Assembly: GCF_023159225.1 (NCBI RefSeq)
Contig: NC_063173.1
Location: 11,694,852 to 11,758,851, forward strand
Direction of reading: 5' to 3'
Source of the DNA: Perognathus longimembris pacificus
Taxonomy: Eukaryota > Chordata > Mammalia > Rodentia > Heteromyidae
DNA: 64,000 bases
Shown: positions 32,261-43,270 of the stretch, in pieces
How positions within the stretch are numbered: position 1 is the first letter of the stretch
Layout of the letters: every line of letters begins with the position of its first letter
The notes under the pieces: model-generated
Seen by the model: only the letters and a program-made list of their open reading frames with translations
What the model was told of the DNA's origin: nothing
Database searches by the model: none
Translations under genes and position numbers: made by a program

Positions 32261-32695
32261 GAAGCTTACACTCCAGACCTGGGCACCACTCAAGACTGGT
32301 GCTCTACCACTTGAGCTACAGCTCCACTTGTGGCTTTTTGGTGGTTAATTTGAGATAAGAGTCGTATAGACTTTTCTGCCCTGGTTGGCTTTGAACTGTG
32401 ATCCTCAGAGCTCAGCTTCCTGAGTAATTAGGATTATAGGTGTAAGCCATTGGTGCCATAATTCTTTTTTATGGTACTGGGGCTTAAACTAAGGGCTGGG
32501 CACTGTCCTTGAGCTCTTTTTGCTCAAGGCTAGTGCTCTACCACTTTGAGTCACATCTCCACCTGTTTTTGAGTAGTTAATTGGAGATAAGAGTCTCAGT
32601 GGACTTTTTTGCCAAGGATGTCTTTGAACCACAATCGTCTGATCTCAACCTCTGGAGTAGCTAGGATTACTAGCTGAGACACAGGCACTCAGTTT
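32259..32695 (-). repeat. Two 7SL-Geo SINEs in tandem
   Basis: Two complete minus-strand copies at about 32259-32460 and 32468-32694, separated by a short T-rich spacer. Both are diverged. Confidence 0.85.
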
Positions 32696-33690
32696 GCCAT
32701 AACTTTTTTTTTCTAAGTTTAAATTTATGTTTGGAATAAAAAAAATGCAAAATAAGAATTGTTCATAAAAATCATCACATGGAAAAACACTTTAAAATAC
32801 CATTACATGCTATAGTTACTTAGGAAAAGTTAACTGGTCTAATCAAAACAAAACAGTTATGGTTTACAAATATAAGTTCTGTCTTTGAGTAGGAAGTTCC
32901 TGTGAACTGTCAGCCTGACAGTCAGTGAGGAAGGGCTCAGCCCCTCAAGGAGGGAGGGAACCTGCCCCCACCCCCACCCCCATCCCCGGCCTCCTGGAAA
33001 TGCTGAGTTCTGACCTATAGCTTCCTCCTGCACTCTGCAGAGCCCTAACTGGAAGCTTCCAAAGTCCTGGGTGCCTCCATCCTTTCCATGCAAGTTACAG
33101 CATAAACATTAGCTTGCTGTTCCTTTGGATTGTAAACATCAATAGAAAAACCACAGGCTGACAGTTTTTACAAGCACTATTGTTTTCATTGTGATTCCCC
33201 GCCTCCTTTGGAAAAGCTCCCCTTCAGAAGTTTCTGAGTTGGTTACCTTATTACGTGGTGATTTCTACTTTGGGACATCCTCCAAACACACCTATATGTG
33301 TGTTTCTGCAGACGTCGGCTGACTGTCCTTCTCTGAAGTCTGGCTGGGCTCTGTTTCCATTAAATAGACTGAGCCATGTCTTCTTCATGCTTCTCAAACT
33401 ACAGTGCTCAGTGGATAAATTTATCATTGTTTTCCTTATGTTCCACTATTTATTGTACAAATGGAATATTCGTATGTTCATGTAGAATTTCTTATCATCT
33501 TAAATAATCAAGTTTGAGGGTGTTTGTTTTAAAACTTGGCTGGTCTATACATCTCACCTGCTTTATATAAAGACAGATGAGAATAAACATGCTGGTAGAT
33601 TGTCTTAGCACCTTATAGTTAGGTTTCTCTCTTAACATTAAGAGATATTAAGAATCAACTTGATTTACTCATATTTTCTCTCAAATAAAA
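32696..33690. other. Unique intergenic sequence, about 1 kb
   Basis: AT-rich at both ends, with a GC-rich centre at 32930-33075. No gene or repeat is recognised. Confidence 0.45.
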
Positions 33691-33699
33691 TATTTAATT

Positions 33700-34920
33700 T
33701 CTTTTTCAATAGTAAACTTTTTTATAACACCAAGCTCAGGACAAACATCACAAAACCATGAGCTATGATAACACAATCTAAAAATACAATCAATTCATTT
33801 CCACAAATTAGTTTGAAAAAGAGAGCTCAAGAGTTTGACCAAGTCTATAGATCCCAGAGTGCTGAGACCCATGACACATCTCCACATCTACAGCTTGACA
33901 AAAAGCTAGGATTGCACAGTTGTAATGCAGGGAGAGAGGATCATGAAATTCATTACTGCTGTGTTTAACTTCCTCATAATTACTTGACAATTCATAGCAC
34001 AGGAGCCTCAAGTCTTGCTAACTATAAAAGATACAAGTTTACAATCGCTGCCTTTCATAATAATGGTACCATGCTCTATATTTATTTGTTCCTATTCACA
34101 TTCAGTTTCAACTACCTGTGACTGAGTTTAAGGTAGCATGACTATGGTTCTGGAAATTGGTATGGTACAAATATCATCTAGAGTATCATGTAAGATTTAA
34201 ATGGGAGGGAAGTAAAGTATTATCTACTGTCTTCTCATTTGGCATAGAAACTAAAAAAGAAAAAAAATCAGCATCTCTTCAGTGATAAAAATGAAGGCCT
34301 TTTGTGAGCATGGACACAATACATGGAATCTGTTTCTTTGCATGAATCTAGGAATCCAGGGAAAAGGACTCAAATTTTGTTGCTACCTTCCGGTTAGCCC
34401 ATGTTAACAATGTACATCAGTTCAAGGTTGTTTGCATAAAGTTTCAGCATAGCACAAATGGACTGGATGAACCAGGATCCATCCTTAGAATTTTGCCAGG
34501 AATAGTAACCAGGTGCTGTGGAATAGGCATGCAGGAAGTTAGCCTCTACTGGCACGTCATGTCATGATCAATACCACTCTCTGTCTCAATGTCATAGTCT
34601 AGTTCTGTACCCTGGTAGGCCTGAGTGACAAAAAGCTTAGGTTTCCCAGTTAGACTTCTGCAATAATCTCCTCAGAAGAAGCTTGTTAATTTTTTCAGGT
34701 CAACAAATTATTCCTTCCTCACCGTGGCTCAGAATTACACAAATAAAGCTACTCCTTTTGCTATGATCTTCTTTAGAAACATTGTGCAGTAATTCTACAA
34801 TTTCTTCACATGTAAGGTCATTTTTATTCCTGAATTTGTATTTTGAGTTCAGGAATGTTTCTCTGAGGGTTGCTGCATCTACATCTGTACCAGACAGAGA
34901 TGACATCTTGAAAATCAAGC
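33700..34920 (-). pseudogene. CASP3: CASP3 processed pseudogene
   Basis: On the minus strand from about 34913, the sequence encodes [19 protein letters not shown] and then [20 protein letters not shown], followed by the caspase motif SHGEEG with the catalytic histidine context. This is caspase-3 from roughly residue 60 on; the prodomain end is missing (5' truncation). Exon junctions are absent, so it is a retrocopy. The active-site pentapeptide reads QAYQG at 34609-34623, with the catalytic cysteine replaced by tyrosine. Frame breaks occur at about 34565 (small deletion after a DHDMT stretch) and about 34400, and further stops lie before the normal end at 34279-34281. 3'UTR-like sequence follows to about 33700, but I see no clear poly(A) tail. 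It cannot make an active caspase. Confidence 0.93.
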
Positions 34921-34969
34921 AAATTTAATCTGTATGAATATTAAAGTATCTGTCTTTAAAAAACTATGG

Positions 34970-35033
34970 AATCTGGGTTTGGTGGCATATACTTGTAATC
35001 CTAGCACTCTGGAGGCTAAGATTGAGAGTTCAA
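34970..35033 (+). repeat. B1-like SINE head
   Basis: ggtttggtggcatatacttg and taatcctagcactctggagg mark a 7SL-derived head that is interrupted at 35046 by the next element. Confidence 0.7.
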
Positions 35034-35273
35034 GAACATCATGACTGGGCTGGGAATATGGCCTAGTGGCAAGAGTGCTTGCCTCCTACACATGAAGCCC
35101 TTGGTTCGATTCCCCAGCACCACATATATGGAAAACGGCCAGAAGGGGCGCTGTGGCTCAGGTGGCAGAGTGCTAGCCTTGAGCGGGAAGAAGCCAGGGA
35201 CAGTGCTCAGGCCCTGAGTCCAAGGCCCAGGACTGGCAAAAAAAAAAAAAAAAAAAAAAAGAACATCATGACT
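35034..35273 (+). repeat. ID-Geo SINE with 13-bp target duplication
   Basis: Body 35047-35260, flanked by gaacatcatgact at 35034-35046 and 35261-35273. Inserted in a B1-like element. Confidence 0.95.
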
Positions 35274-35469
35274 TACATAACAAGAGTCAGTGCTTTTATG
35301 AAAGTTCTTCTTCTTATTATATGTACACTCATTTCAGGATAATTCATTTTTGTAACTACAATCCAAGGATATCCCAGAGTCTATTGATTTGCTGCCATGG
35401 ATCTTCCTTTCAAAAGTTTTAATGGATTTTTGAATCCACTGAATTTTCAGTGTTCTCCATGGCTACTTT

Positions 35470-35670
35470 TCTTTTTGCCAGTCCCAGGGCTTGAACTCAG
35501 GGCCTGGGCACTGTCCCTGGGCTTCTTTTGCTCAAGACCAGCACTCCATCATTTGAGGCATAGTACCACTTCTAGACTTTTCTATATACGTAGTGCTCAG
35601 GAATCGAACCCAGGGCTACATGTATGCTAGGCAAGTAGTCTACCACTAAGCCATATTCCAAGCCCCCCTG
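35470..35670 (-). repeat. ID-Geo SINE
   Basis: Minus-strand dimer from tttttgccagtcccaggg to agccatattccaagccccc; somewhat diverged. Confidence 0.88.
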
Positions 35671-35804
35671 CCATAACTTTTGAAGTGCCTTTTCACAAAA
35701 GGTATTGGAACATATTTTGGTGTGTAAGTTGTTAACAGCAAAAAGTTATAAATTATGTCACTTCCAGATTACTGAAGATGAATATTTAAACTCACTTATT
35801 TGGG

Positions 35805-35905
35805 AAGCTGGGGGCATGGCTCAGGAGATAGAGCACTGGCCTAGCAAATCTGAGGTCATGAGTCCAAACTTCAGTACTACAAAAACAAAACAAAACACAA
35901 AAAGC
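35805..35905 (+). repeat. ID-like SINE monomer
   Basis: gggggcatggctcaggagat .. gtcatgagtccaaacttcag plus an (AAAAC)n tail. Confidence 0.75.
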
Positions 35906-37013
35906 CACAAAACCAAAACTATTTTTGAAATGTTTTATATGAGTTCTTGAATACAATTTGAGAATAAAAATAATAGAAAAGCTTGGGTTTTTGTTTTTCT
36001 TTTAGGAGGAGTAAAGAGCCATAGAAAGTCTTTGAGTAGAGAAGTCCATCTCCAGACAGCTTGTTGTAGGTTGCTAGGAAGGCAGAAGGTAGGAAGGAGC
36101 ACAGGGTGGGAGGCAGGCAGGAGTGATTGCAAGGAGGCAGTGACAGAGGGCTGAAGATACCAGGCCAGCCCCTTTTGAGAACCTGAAATGGGAGCCTGCA
36201 GAGGTGTGGAGGAAATGAGAACTGAAACCTAGGCCTTGCTGTGGCTGTGGTCTGGACAGGTGTGGTTAACGGGAGAAGTGAAACAGTTGGGGTGAATGGC
36301 AGAATAGCTTTGAGGGCGGGGGACAGTTTGTGGTCTGTTTCCTGCCCTTGCCCTCACAGAGCCTACTTCTTTCCTTCTGCCAACCCTCTTTCTTCTGAGA
36401 GAAGCCACCATACTCCATCCTCATCTTTATCCGTCCAGCCCCTCAGGAGTCCTGCCCTGCCTATGCCCTGTACCCTGGTAGGCCTGGCTTCCTTGGATTC
36501 CTATCATTTGACTCTCCAACTGCCTGAGCAGTGGAATGATCAGGTTCTGCTACAGAGACAGATTTGATTTTGTGATCTTGCTTTACCATGTTTGTTACTG
36601 GTATCTGGCTGTAGATGCCCATGTCTCATTTGTCTCTGCCTCTGGTTTTTGAGAGTGATAGAACTAACAGAATCAGGTCCTGGGCCTCCAAAAAAAGCTA
36701 GTATTGCATTTGACTCTTCTGAAACAGGAACACTAAAGTGGCTGATTGCAGGTTGGGCTGGCTAGTTCTTACTTCAGGAGAAAGTCTCCACCTGACTAAT
36801 CCAAATGGCAGATCTATGTGGAGGGTCCTGTATCAGCCAAAGAGAGACTAATAATGGGGCAACTGTACTGAGGTGTGCTCAGACAAAGAAAAAATAAGAG
36901 AGTGAAGAATTATATTCCTGGAGCCAAGTGAGACATAGGACTGCCTCGTAGGAACTGGGATCAAGGAAATAACATGGGGAGAAACATTCACAGCTCTCTA
37001 CGAGCGTTCTGTT
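35906..37013. other. Unique intergenic sequence, about 1.1 kb
   Basis: No repeat, exon or RNA gene is recognised. A 108-codon plus-strand open frame at 36241-36567 has no recognisable domain. Confidence 0.45.
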
Positions 37014-37258
37014 TTCATTTTTTGGTCATTGGGCTTGAACTCAGGGCCTAGGAGTTGTCCCTAAGTTCTTTTGCTCAAGGCTAGTTAGTGGTCTACTACT
37101 TTGAACCACAGCTCTCCTTCTGATTTTTGAGTAGTTAATTGGAGATAAGAGTCTCATGGGGACTTTTCTTCCTGAGCTGGTTTTGAACCATGATCCTCAG
37201 ATCTCAGATCTCAACCTCTCGAACGAGGATTTATAGGTGTGAGCTACCCAGCATCCAG
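37014..37258 (-). repeat. 7SL-Geo SINE
   Basis: Minus-strand copy with small insertions (a repeated 'cagatctcagatctca'). Confidence 0.84.
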
Positions 37259-37514
37259 TTTCTCTCTGATCTTATTCTATAGTTTTCCTCATTGTCTAAA
37301 CCAGCACAAGTGGAAGCCAATTGGCAAGAGGTGGTGGTCGTGCAGTCCTCAGGGGTCAGCCTCCTATAAAGGGTACAAATGGAGATTAATCATTTCCAGA
37401 TGGGCCTGAAAGATTATTGCTCAGGTGCAACATCTGGATACAGTCACTTCCCTGTGTTCAGTGCTGGGTTGGAGGAAGTTTTTCCAGCTGCCCCAGAGAG
37501 GAACAGTGAAGCCA

Positions 37515-37740
37515 TCTTTTCCCTTCCCTTTCCATGTTTTCCTTTCCCTTCCCTTCCCTTCCCTTCCCTTCCCTTCCCTTCCCTTCCCTTCCCTTCCCTT
37601 CCTTCCTTTCCCTCTCCTCCCCCTCCCTCCCCTCCTCCTCCCTCTCTCCCCTCCTCTTCCTCTCCTCTCCTCTCCCCTTCTTTTGTACTTCAGCCTTTTG
37701 AGTAGCTAGGATTATAGGCTTGGGTTACCAGCACCCCACT
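37515..37740. repeat. (CCCTT)n pyrimidine array followed by a SINE head remnant
   Basis: CCCTT pentamers run from about 37540 to 37603 and grade into CT-rich sequence to 37682. The adjoining 37689-37738 (cttttgagtagctaggatta .. ccagcacccc) is the minus-strand head of a 7SL-Geo SINE. The pyrimidine array therefore lies where the middle and tail of that element would be. Confidence 0.85.
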
Positions 37741-37819
37741 CAAAGCTTTATCTTTAGATTTATTCCATACCACCTCCAAAGTATTCTCTGATCTGATGGC
37801 TAAAAAAACTAGAGAATTT

Positions 37820-37905
37820 GAGCTAGAGAAGTAGTTCAGTGATAGAACACTTGCTTAGCATTCATGAGGCTCTTTGTTTGATCACCAGCACTGAAACAAG
37901 AACAC
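37820..37905 (+). repeat. ID-like SINE monomer
   Basis: gtagttcagtgatagaacac .. gatcaccagcactg, diverged. Confidence 0.72.
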
Positions 37906-38420
37906 TGTCCAGATTATCCAGGTAAGAATACATAGCTAGAAAGAAGCAGGCCAACCTGACTTAGAGCGTAATTTAAATTCTTAACTGAGTATGCAGAGAG
38001 GATAAACATGGAAGTCAGTGTGGCCCAGCCCAAGGTGTCTTATGCTTCAGATCTAGTCCATCCTCTCCTCATTGGCTACCTAACTCACAAGCCACCCCCT
38101 GGGTGGAGTAGCAATGAGGTCACAGGCCCAGTGAAGACAGAAGATCAAATATCAGTGGGCAAAGGACCAGATTGCGTAGGCCTCAGGCACACCCTCCTTT
38201 TAGCCTGCTGGACCAGGCCTCCTATTCTGTGACCTGGATGTCCACACTAATGTGCTACTTCTGGTCAACCTCTGAGCATTTCAGACTTCAAATCTATCCA
38301 TCCAACATGCATGCTGGGTACGATACCTTATTTTAGGTGTGAGGGGCAATGATAGGATGGTTGAGATGGTCAATATATATGCCTATAACAAAGCAGGATA
38401 AATGCCAGAAAGAGGCATTA
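37906..38420. other. Unique intergenic sequence
   Basis: No feature is recognised. Confidence 0.4.
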
Positions 38421-38424
38421 AAAT

Positions 38425-38748
38425 TGTTTTTATTTGTTTGAGGCAGGATTTCACTATATAGTCCAGGATGGCCTGGACCTCACTGTTTCCTGCCTTATCC
38501 TCCTGAATACTGGGATTAAACATGATCACCAAGATGCCCATCTTATATGTTTATTTATTGTTTGCAGTACTGGAGTTTGAACTCAGGGCCTCATTTTGCT
38601 AGACAGGTGCTGAGTCATGTCTTTAGCCCTTTTTTTCCAAGATAGGGTCTAACTTTTTTCCCCAGGTCTGGGCCCCAACTATGACCTAATTTCATGTTTC
38701 CTGCCATAACTGGAATGACAGACATATGCAACCATACCCAACTTCTGT
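38425..38748 (-). repeat. B1 SINE followed by a B1-ID dimeric SINE
   Basis: A minus-strand B1 (gaggcaggatttcactatat .. gggattaaacatgatcac) lies at 38440-38545. A minus-strand B1-ID dimer (tttgaactcagggcctcatt .. gccataactggaatgacag) lies at 38565-38748. Confidence 0.72.
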
Positions 38749-38775
38749 TAGGATGGAATCTTAGAGATCTCTCCT

Positions 38776-39014
38776 ACACATACACACACACACTCACACA
38801 CACACACTCACACACACACTGCCTGGAACCACAATCTTCTAAATCTCAGCTTCCTAAATAGCTGGGATGACAAGTGCATGCTACTGCACTTCAGACTATT
38901 GGCTGAAAAGGGGTCTCTGGAACTATGTGCTTATGCTGACCTTGAACTGCAATGTTTTCAAACTCAGCTTCCAAAGAAACTAGAACGAGAGGCATGAACC
39001 ACAGTGCCTGGTGC
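38776..39014 (-). repeat. (CA)n and degenerate 7SL-derived repeats
   Basis: An interrupted CACA/CTCACA array lies at 38778-38819. Two B1-like minus-strand fragments follow (agcttcctaaatagctggga; gaactagaacgagaggcatg-type context). Confidence 0.6.
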
Positions 39015-39469
39015 ACAATGTTCATCTTGTTTGTTTTTTTTTTCCAGTCCTGGGCCTTGGACTCAGAGCTTGAGCACTGTCCCTGGCTTCTTTTTGCTCA
39101 AGGCTAGCACTCTGCCACTTGAGCCACAGCGCCACTTCTGGCCGTTTTCTATATATGTGGTGCTGGGGAATTGAACCCAGGGCTTCATGTATGGAAGGCA
39201 AGCACTCTTGCCACTAGGCTATATTCCCAGCCACGTTCATCTTGTTTTTGTTTTTGTTTTGGCCAGTCTTAGGCCGTGAACTCAGGGCCTGAGCACTGTC
39301 CCTGGCTTCTTTTTTGCTCAAGGCTAGCACTCTGCCACTTGAGCCACAGCGCCACTTCTGGCCATTTTCTGTATATGTGGTGCTGAGGAATCGAACCCAG
39401 GGCCTCATGTATACGAGGCAAGCACTCTTGCCACTAGGCCATATTCCCAGCACCCACAATGTTCATCTT
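39015..39469 (-). repeat. Two ID-Geo SINEs inserted at one target site
   Basis: Minus-strand copies at 39029-39232 and 39244-39453. acaatgttcatctt stands at 39015-39028 and again at 39456-39469, and a slightly changed acgttcatctt stands between the copies at 39233-39243. The second insertion therefore used the target duplication made by the first. Confidence 0.92.
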
Positions 39470-39683
39470 TAAGGATTGCTTTTTAAAATTTACAACAAAG
39501 ATCCAAGAGGAGGACCAACTGAAGGCTCATTTTCTAGCATTCATTTCTCAAGATTATTCTCAAATGTGATTCAGGCCCATCAGCTTGTGTTTTTTGCTCT
39601 TGCTGTTCCTCTATTGGGAGTGTTCAGCTCCCATGCATCAATGTGCACTCTTTTTCTTTCTCTTTTTGCTTTTATTCTTTTTT

Positions 39684-39905
39684 ATTCTGGAGCTTGCACT
39701 CAGCCCGGGTGTTGCCCCTTAGCTTTTTTACTCAAGGCTGGTGCTCTACCACTTGAGCAACACTTTCACTTTGCTTTTTTTTGCTGGTTAATTGGAGATA
39801 AGAGTCTCACTGACTTTTTTGCCCGTGTTGGCGTTGACCTGCACTCCTCAGATCTCAGCCTTCTGAGAAGCTAGGATACAGGTCTGAGCCATCATCACTT
39901 AGCTT
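39684..39905 (-). repeat. 7SL-Geo SINE
   Basis: Minus-strand copy, shortened near its tail end (cagcccgggtgttgcccctt). Confidence 0.83.
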
Positions 39906-40557
39906 CAATGTGCATTTATAATGCAGCCTTCCAGGATCCTTCTTTTAGACAGAGGCAGTCTTCTCTGTACTTAGAACTACCATAGCACTGGGCTTTGGAA
40001 TTTCTCACTCAGATTCAAACAATAGGAAAGGGAATTCTAGGCCTTGTCTCTGTCTATATTGAGAGCTCCTAGTAATCCGATTTTTATTCTCCCTTCCTTG
40101 AACACTATAGATGCACACCCGTTTGGTTAGTTAAAATGCAAACCTCCATGAGGAGGGGGCTGGGTGAGCCCAACAACTCTGATGGAGTGAGTAACCCCGG
40201 ACACAGGAGCAGAGCCATTTGGTGGTCCTGCTCCTTCCTAATTATGTGATCTCAGGCAAGCAATTTAACCCCATCGTTAAAATCAAGATAATAGAGGTTG
40301 AGAGAATCACTAGGTTAACACATCAAAGCCCCCAGAGCCCTGCTTGGTGCCTCCTAAGCATCCAAGAAAATGTTAGCTATTATTATGACAGCTATTGTTA
40401 AGAGTCAGCTGGGTGTGCATTGTGAACCACTCCTTACATCCAAGCAAAGCTGGTACAGACGTGCATGCTGGCTCAACACAGCCATACTTAGAAATGCAGG
40501 AGTCCGGGCGACTAGAATCCCATTTTAGAGATGGACAGAAGTTCAGGGAAGTCAGAG
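39906..40557. other. Intergenic DNA with MIR-like pieces
   Basis: A minus-strand MIR-like stretch (tatgtgatctcaggcaagca .. ccccatcg) is at about 40240-40300, and a plus-strand one (ttagagatggacagaagttc) at about 40523-40560. No gene is seen. Confidence 0.55.
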
Positions 40558-40775
40558 CTTCCTCTTCCTCCTCCTCCTCCTCTTCTTTTGCCAGTCAGGA
40601 GACTTGAACTCAGGGCTGGGTGCTATCCTTGAGATCTGTTGCTCAAGGCTAGCGCACTACTTCCAGTTTTCTGGTAGTTAAACTGAGATGAGTCTCATGG
40701 GCTTTCCTGCCCAGGCTGGCTTTGAACTGTGATCTTCAGATATCAGCTTCCTGAGTAGCCAGCAGCACTTGGCAG
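40558..40775 (-). repeat. 7SL-Geo SINE with (TCC)n tail
   Basis: A (TTCC/TCC)n tract at 40560-40588 occupies the tail position of a minus-strand copy with internal deletions (gctagcgcactacttccag). The head ends at 40773. Confidence 0.82.
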
Positions 40776-41026
40776 GAGACTTCATTTCTTGTTTTTTTTT
40801 TTGTTTTGTTTTTTTTTTGGCCAGTCCTGGGGCTTGGACTCAGAGCCTGAGCACTGTCCCTGGCTTCTTTTTGCTCAAGGCTAGCCCTCTGCCATTTGAG
40901 CCACAGCGCCACTTCTGGCCGTTTTTTATATGTGTGGTACTGGGGAATCGAACCCAGGGCTTCATGTATACAAGGCAAGCACTCTTGCCACTAGGTCATA
41001 TTCCCAGCCCGAGCCTTCATTTCTTG
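40776..41026 (-). repeat. ID-Geo SINE with 16-bp target duplication
   Basis: Body 40792-41010, flanked by gagacttcatttcttg (40776-40791) and gagccttcatttcttg (41011-41026), one mismatch. Confidence 0.94.
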
Positions 41027-42388
41027 AACACACATCTATTGAGCCCTTTCTCTGAGTCAGGCACAGCCTCTTGTCACACACCAGGTGTCCTGCATCCTCA
41101 TAGGAGATGAAGCAAGAATCCCCAGGTGGTTCAGCAATCAGCCTCTGAAAATCTTCAGAAGTACTTGGACTCTAAGGTAGTAGATACAGGGTACCAAGCT
41201 TCAAGTGTGGCCCTGTGCTTATGGGGGGCACAACCCTCCAGTGGTGGCTCAGCACAGCAATGGTAACAGCATGGACCGCCCTGGTTATCTGGGTACAGAT
41301 GAGTGCCACTTAACTGGCTTTGTGCCCTGTAGACAGGTTACTTAACCGATCAATGCTTCATCTGTGAAATGGGGCTAATAATAGTTCCTACCTCAGACTT
41401 ATTGTGAGAATTAAATTAGTTATCTGAGTGAAGTGCTTGGAATGTCTGCCACATCCTAACTATTCTAAGGCATGAGTTGGTATTAATGTGCCGAGGGTAG
41501 ACTAGCATCTGACAGAAGGAGGGGGTGGTGGCAGCTTCCATGCTTTTCACCCCAGGATTGGCTCTGTGTGCATCGTGGGCGGCCTCTGTCTCTTGGGGAG
41601 ACTCACCACCTGCTCCTTTCCGCTCAAAGTGCTTTCCTGAGCCAGGGAATTCCCTCCCATGGAGACAGACCTCGGCTTCAGACATCCTGATACCAGATGC
41701 TCTGCCTACAGCAGCACAACAAGAATTAGATCTTGTCTGGGGGCCCAGGCCAGCCTGGAAAGACAGGCAGGTTCAGGAGCAGGGGGCATCCACTTTAGAA
41801 GGCTGGAAGTGGGAAGAGAGCACAAACCTGGGAGTCTCTCTTCTGCCCACTCTGTGCCAGCTTTGGCTGAGGGTAGTGCTGCTGACAGGGGTAGGGCAAG
41901 CGCCCAGGGACAACAGACAGCTTGCCAGAGTGTCTGCCAGCCCTCCAGGACACTCATTTTGGCCCTCTGCCTTCCAGCAGTGAGAGGAAAGTGTATTTTG
42001 TTTAGGCATTAACCGGAAGCCTGTGAGAAAATAGGGGGGCAGGCTAAGCTGGGCAGAGCCTACTTCCTTCACAAGCCAGCCTACTTGGTGATAGGATTGG
42101 CATTTCCTCATCTTGCTGGCCCACTCCTGCAAGTCCATCTTTTCCCCCTGGTCCCTGCCTGACGCTCCTTCCCCAGCTTAGCCTCTCAATAAAAGGGGCT
42201 CACAGACTGGCAGCACCCTGTGTCTCCCAGGTTGGGCCTCAGAGAAACTGCCTAGCGGAACATTGGTGTTGCAGATGAGGAAATTGTGACTGCGGGAGAA
42301 GCAGGGAAGGGACTTCCCAGGTCCTCATAGTGAGTCAGGAAAGCACTGGGATCTTGGTTGAGCTCAACTTCCCACCATGGGAATTCCT
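41027..42388. other. Unique intergenic sequence with MIR fragments
   Basis: A minus-strand MIR-like stretch (gaaatggggctaataatagt) lies at about 41330-41440 and a plus-strand one (agatgaggaaattgtgactg) at about 42270-42350. The GC-richer 41520-42010 has overlapping frames of 120-150 codons on both strands without any recognised domain. An AATAAA at 42188-42193 in a context like an LTR or 3'UTR end (caataaaaggggctcacag) could mark an old LTR, but no ends are visible. Confidence 0.5.
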
Positions 42389-42400
42389 CTTCTTGTTTCT

Positions 42401-42434
<34 letters not shown>

Positions 42435-42640
42435 ATTGCCAGTCCTGGGGCTTAGACTCAGGGCCTGAGCACTGTCCCTGGCTTCTTTATGCTCAAGGCT
42501 AGCACTCTACCACTTGAGCCACAGCACCTCTTCGGCTTTTTCTGTTTATGTGGTGCTTAGGTATTGAACCCAGGGCTTTATGCATGCAAGGCGAGCACTC
42601 TACCACTAAGCCACATTCCCAGCCCTTCTTGTTTCTTTTT
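42389..42640 (-). repeat. ID-Geo SINE with (GAT)n tail and 16-bp target duplication
   Basis: Flanked by cttcttgtttcttttt at 42389-42404 and 42625-42640. The (GAT)10 array at 42405-42434 lies between the left duplication and the SINE body, so on the minus strand it is the 3' tail, turned into an (ATC)n microsatellite. Confidence 0.94.
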
Positions 42641-42649
42641 ATAATTACA

Positions 42650-42875
42650 AACAAGTTGGATGTTAGCGGCTCATCCCTGTCATCCTAGCTACTTAGGAGG
42701 CTGAGATGTGAAGATCACCATTTGAAGCCAGCCAAGGAAGGAAAGTCTTCCAATAAACTATTTGAAAATAAAAAGGCCAGAAGTGACTCAAGAGCTAGAA
42801 TGCTAGCCTTGAACAATAGCAGCCCAGGGACAGTACCTAGGTCTTGAGTCAAAGCTCCAGGACCAGCATTGAAAA
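42650..42875 (+). repeat. 7SL-Geo SINE
   Basis: Diverged plus-strand copy (ttagcggctcatccctgtca .. caaagctccaggaccagc). Confidence 0.8.
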
Positions 42876-43021
42876 ACAAACAAAACCCCAACAAACTTAC
42901 AAACAAAACCAGAACAAAATGAAGGAAAATTCACATTTGTAGGCTAACAAAGTTGCAGGCACTTTAAACATTCTCAACATAACCCTGTAAACATTCTCCC
43001 CCTGTCCCTCCCCCCATTCAT

Positions 43022-43270
43022 TCACTGGGCCTTGAACACAGGGCCTTCTGCTCTTGCTTGGCTTTTCCCACTTCTGGCTTTTTCCTTGTTAAGTGAAGAG
43101 TCTCACAGACTTTTCTGCCAGGGCTGGCTTTAGACTGGGATCATCAGATCTCAGCCTTCTCAGTAGCTAGGATTATAGGAGACTTTTCTCTCTGTGCTAG
43201 CTTTGAACTAGATCCTCAGCTTTCTCAGTAGCTAGGATTACAGAGGTGTGAGCCACCAGTGTCTGACTTG
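43022..43270 (-). repeat. 7SL-Geo SINE with duplicated head
   Basis: The minus-strand tail and middle are shortened. The head segment from 'gacttttct' to 'tagctaggatta' occurs twice (43106-43178 and 43181-43241), an internal tandem duplication of about 70 bp. Confidence 0.8.

Noticed and set aside
41525..42138. Overlapping 117-152 codon frames on both strands
   Set aside because: They overlap each other in opposite directions, show no domain, and no flanking splice sites or CpG island are evident.
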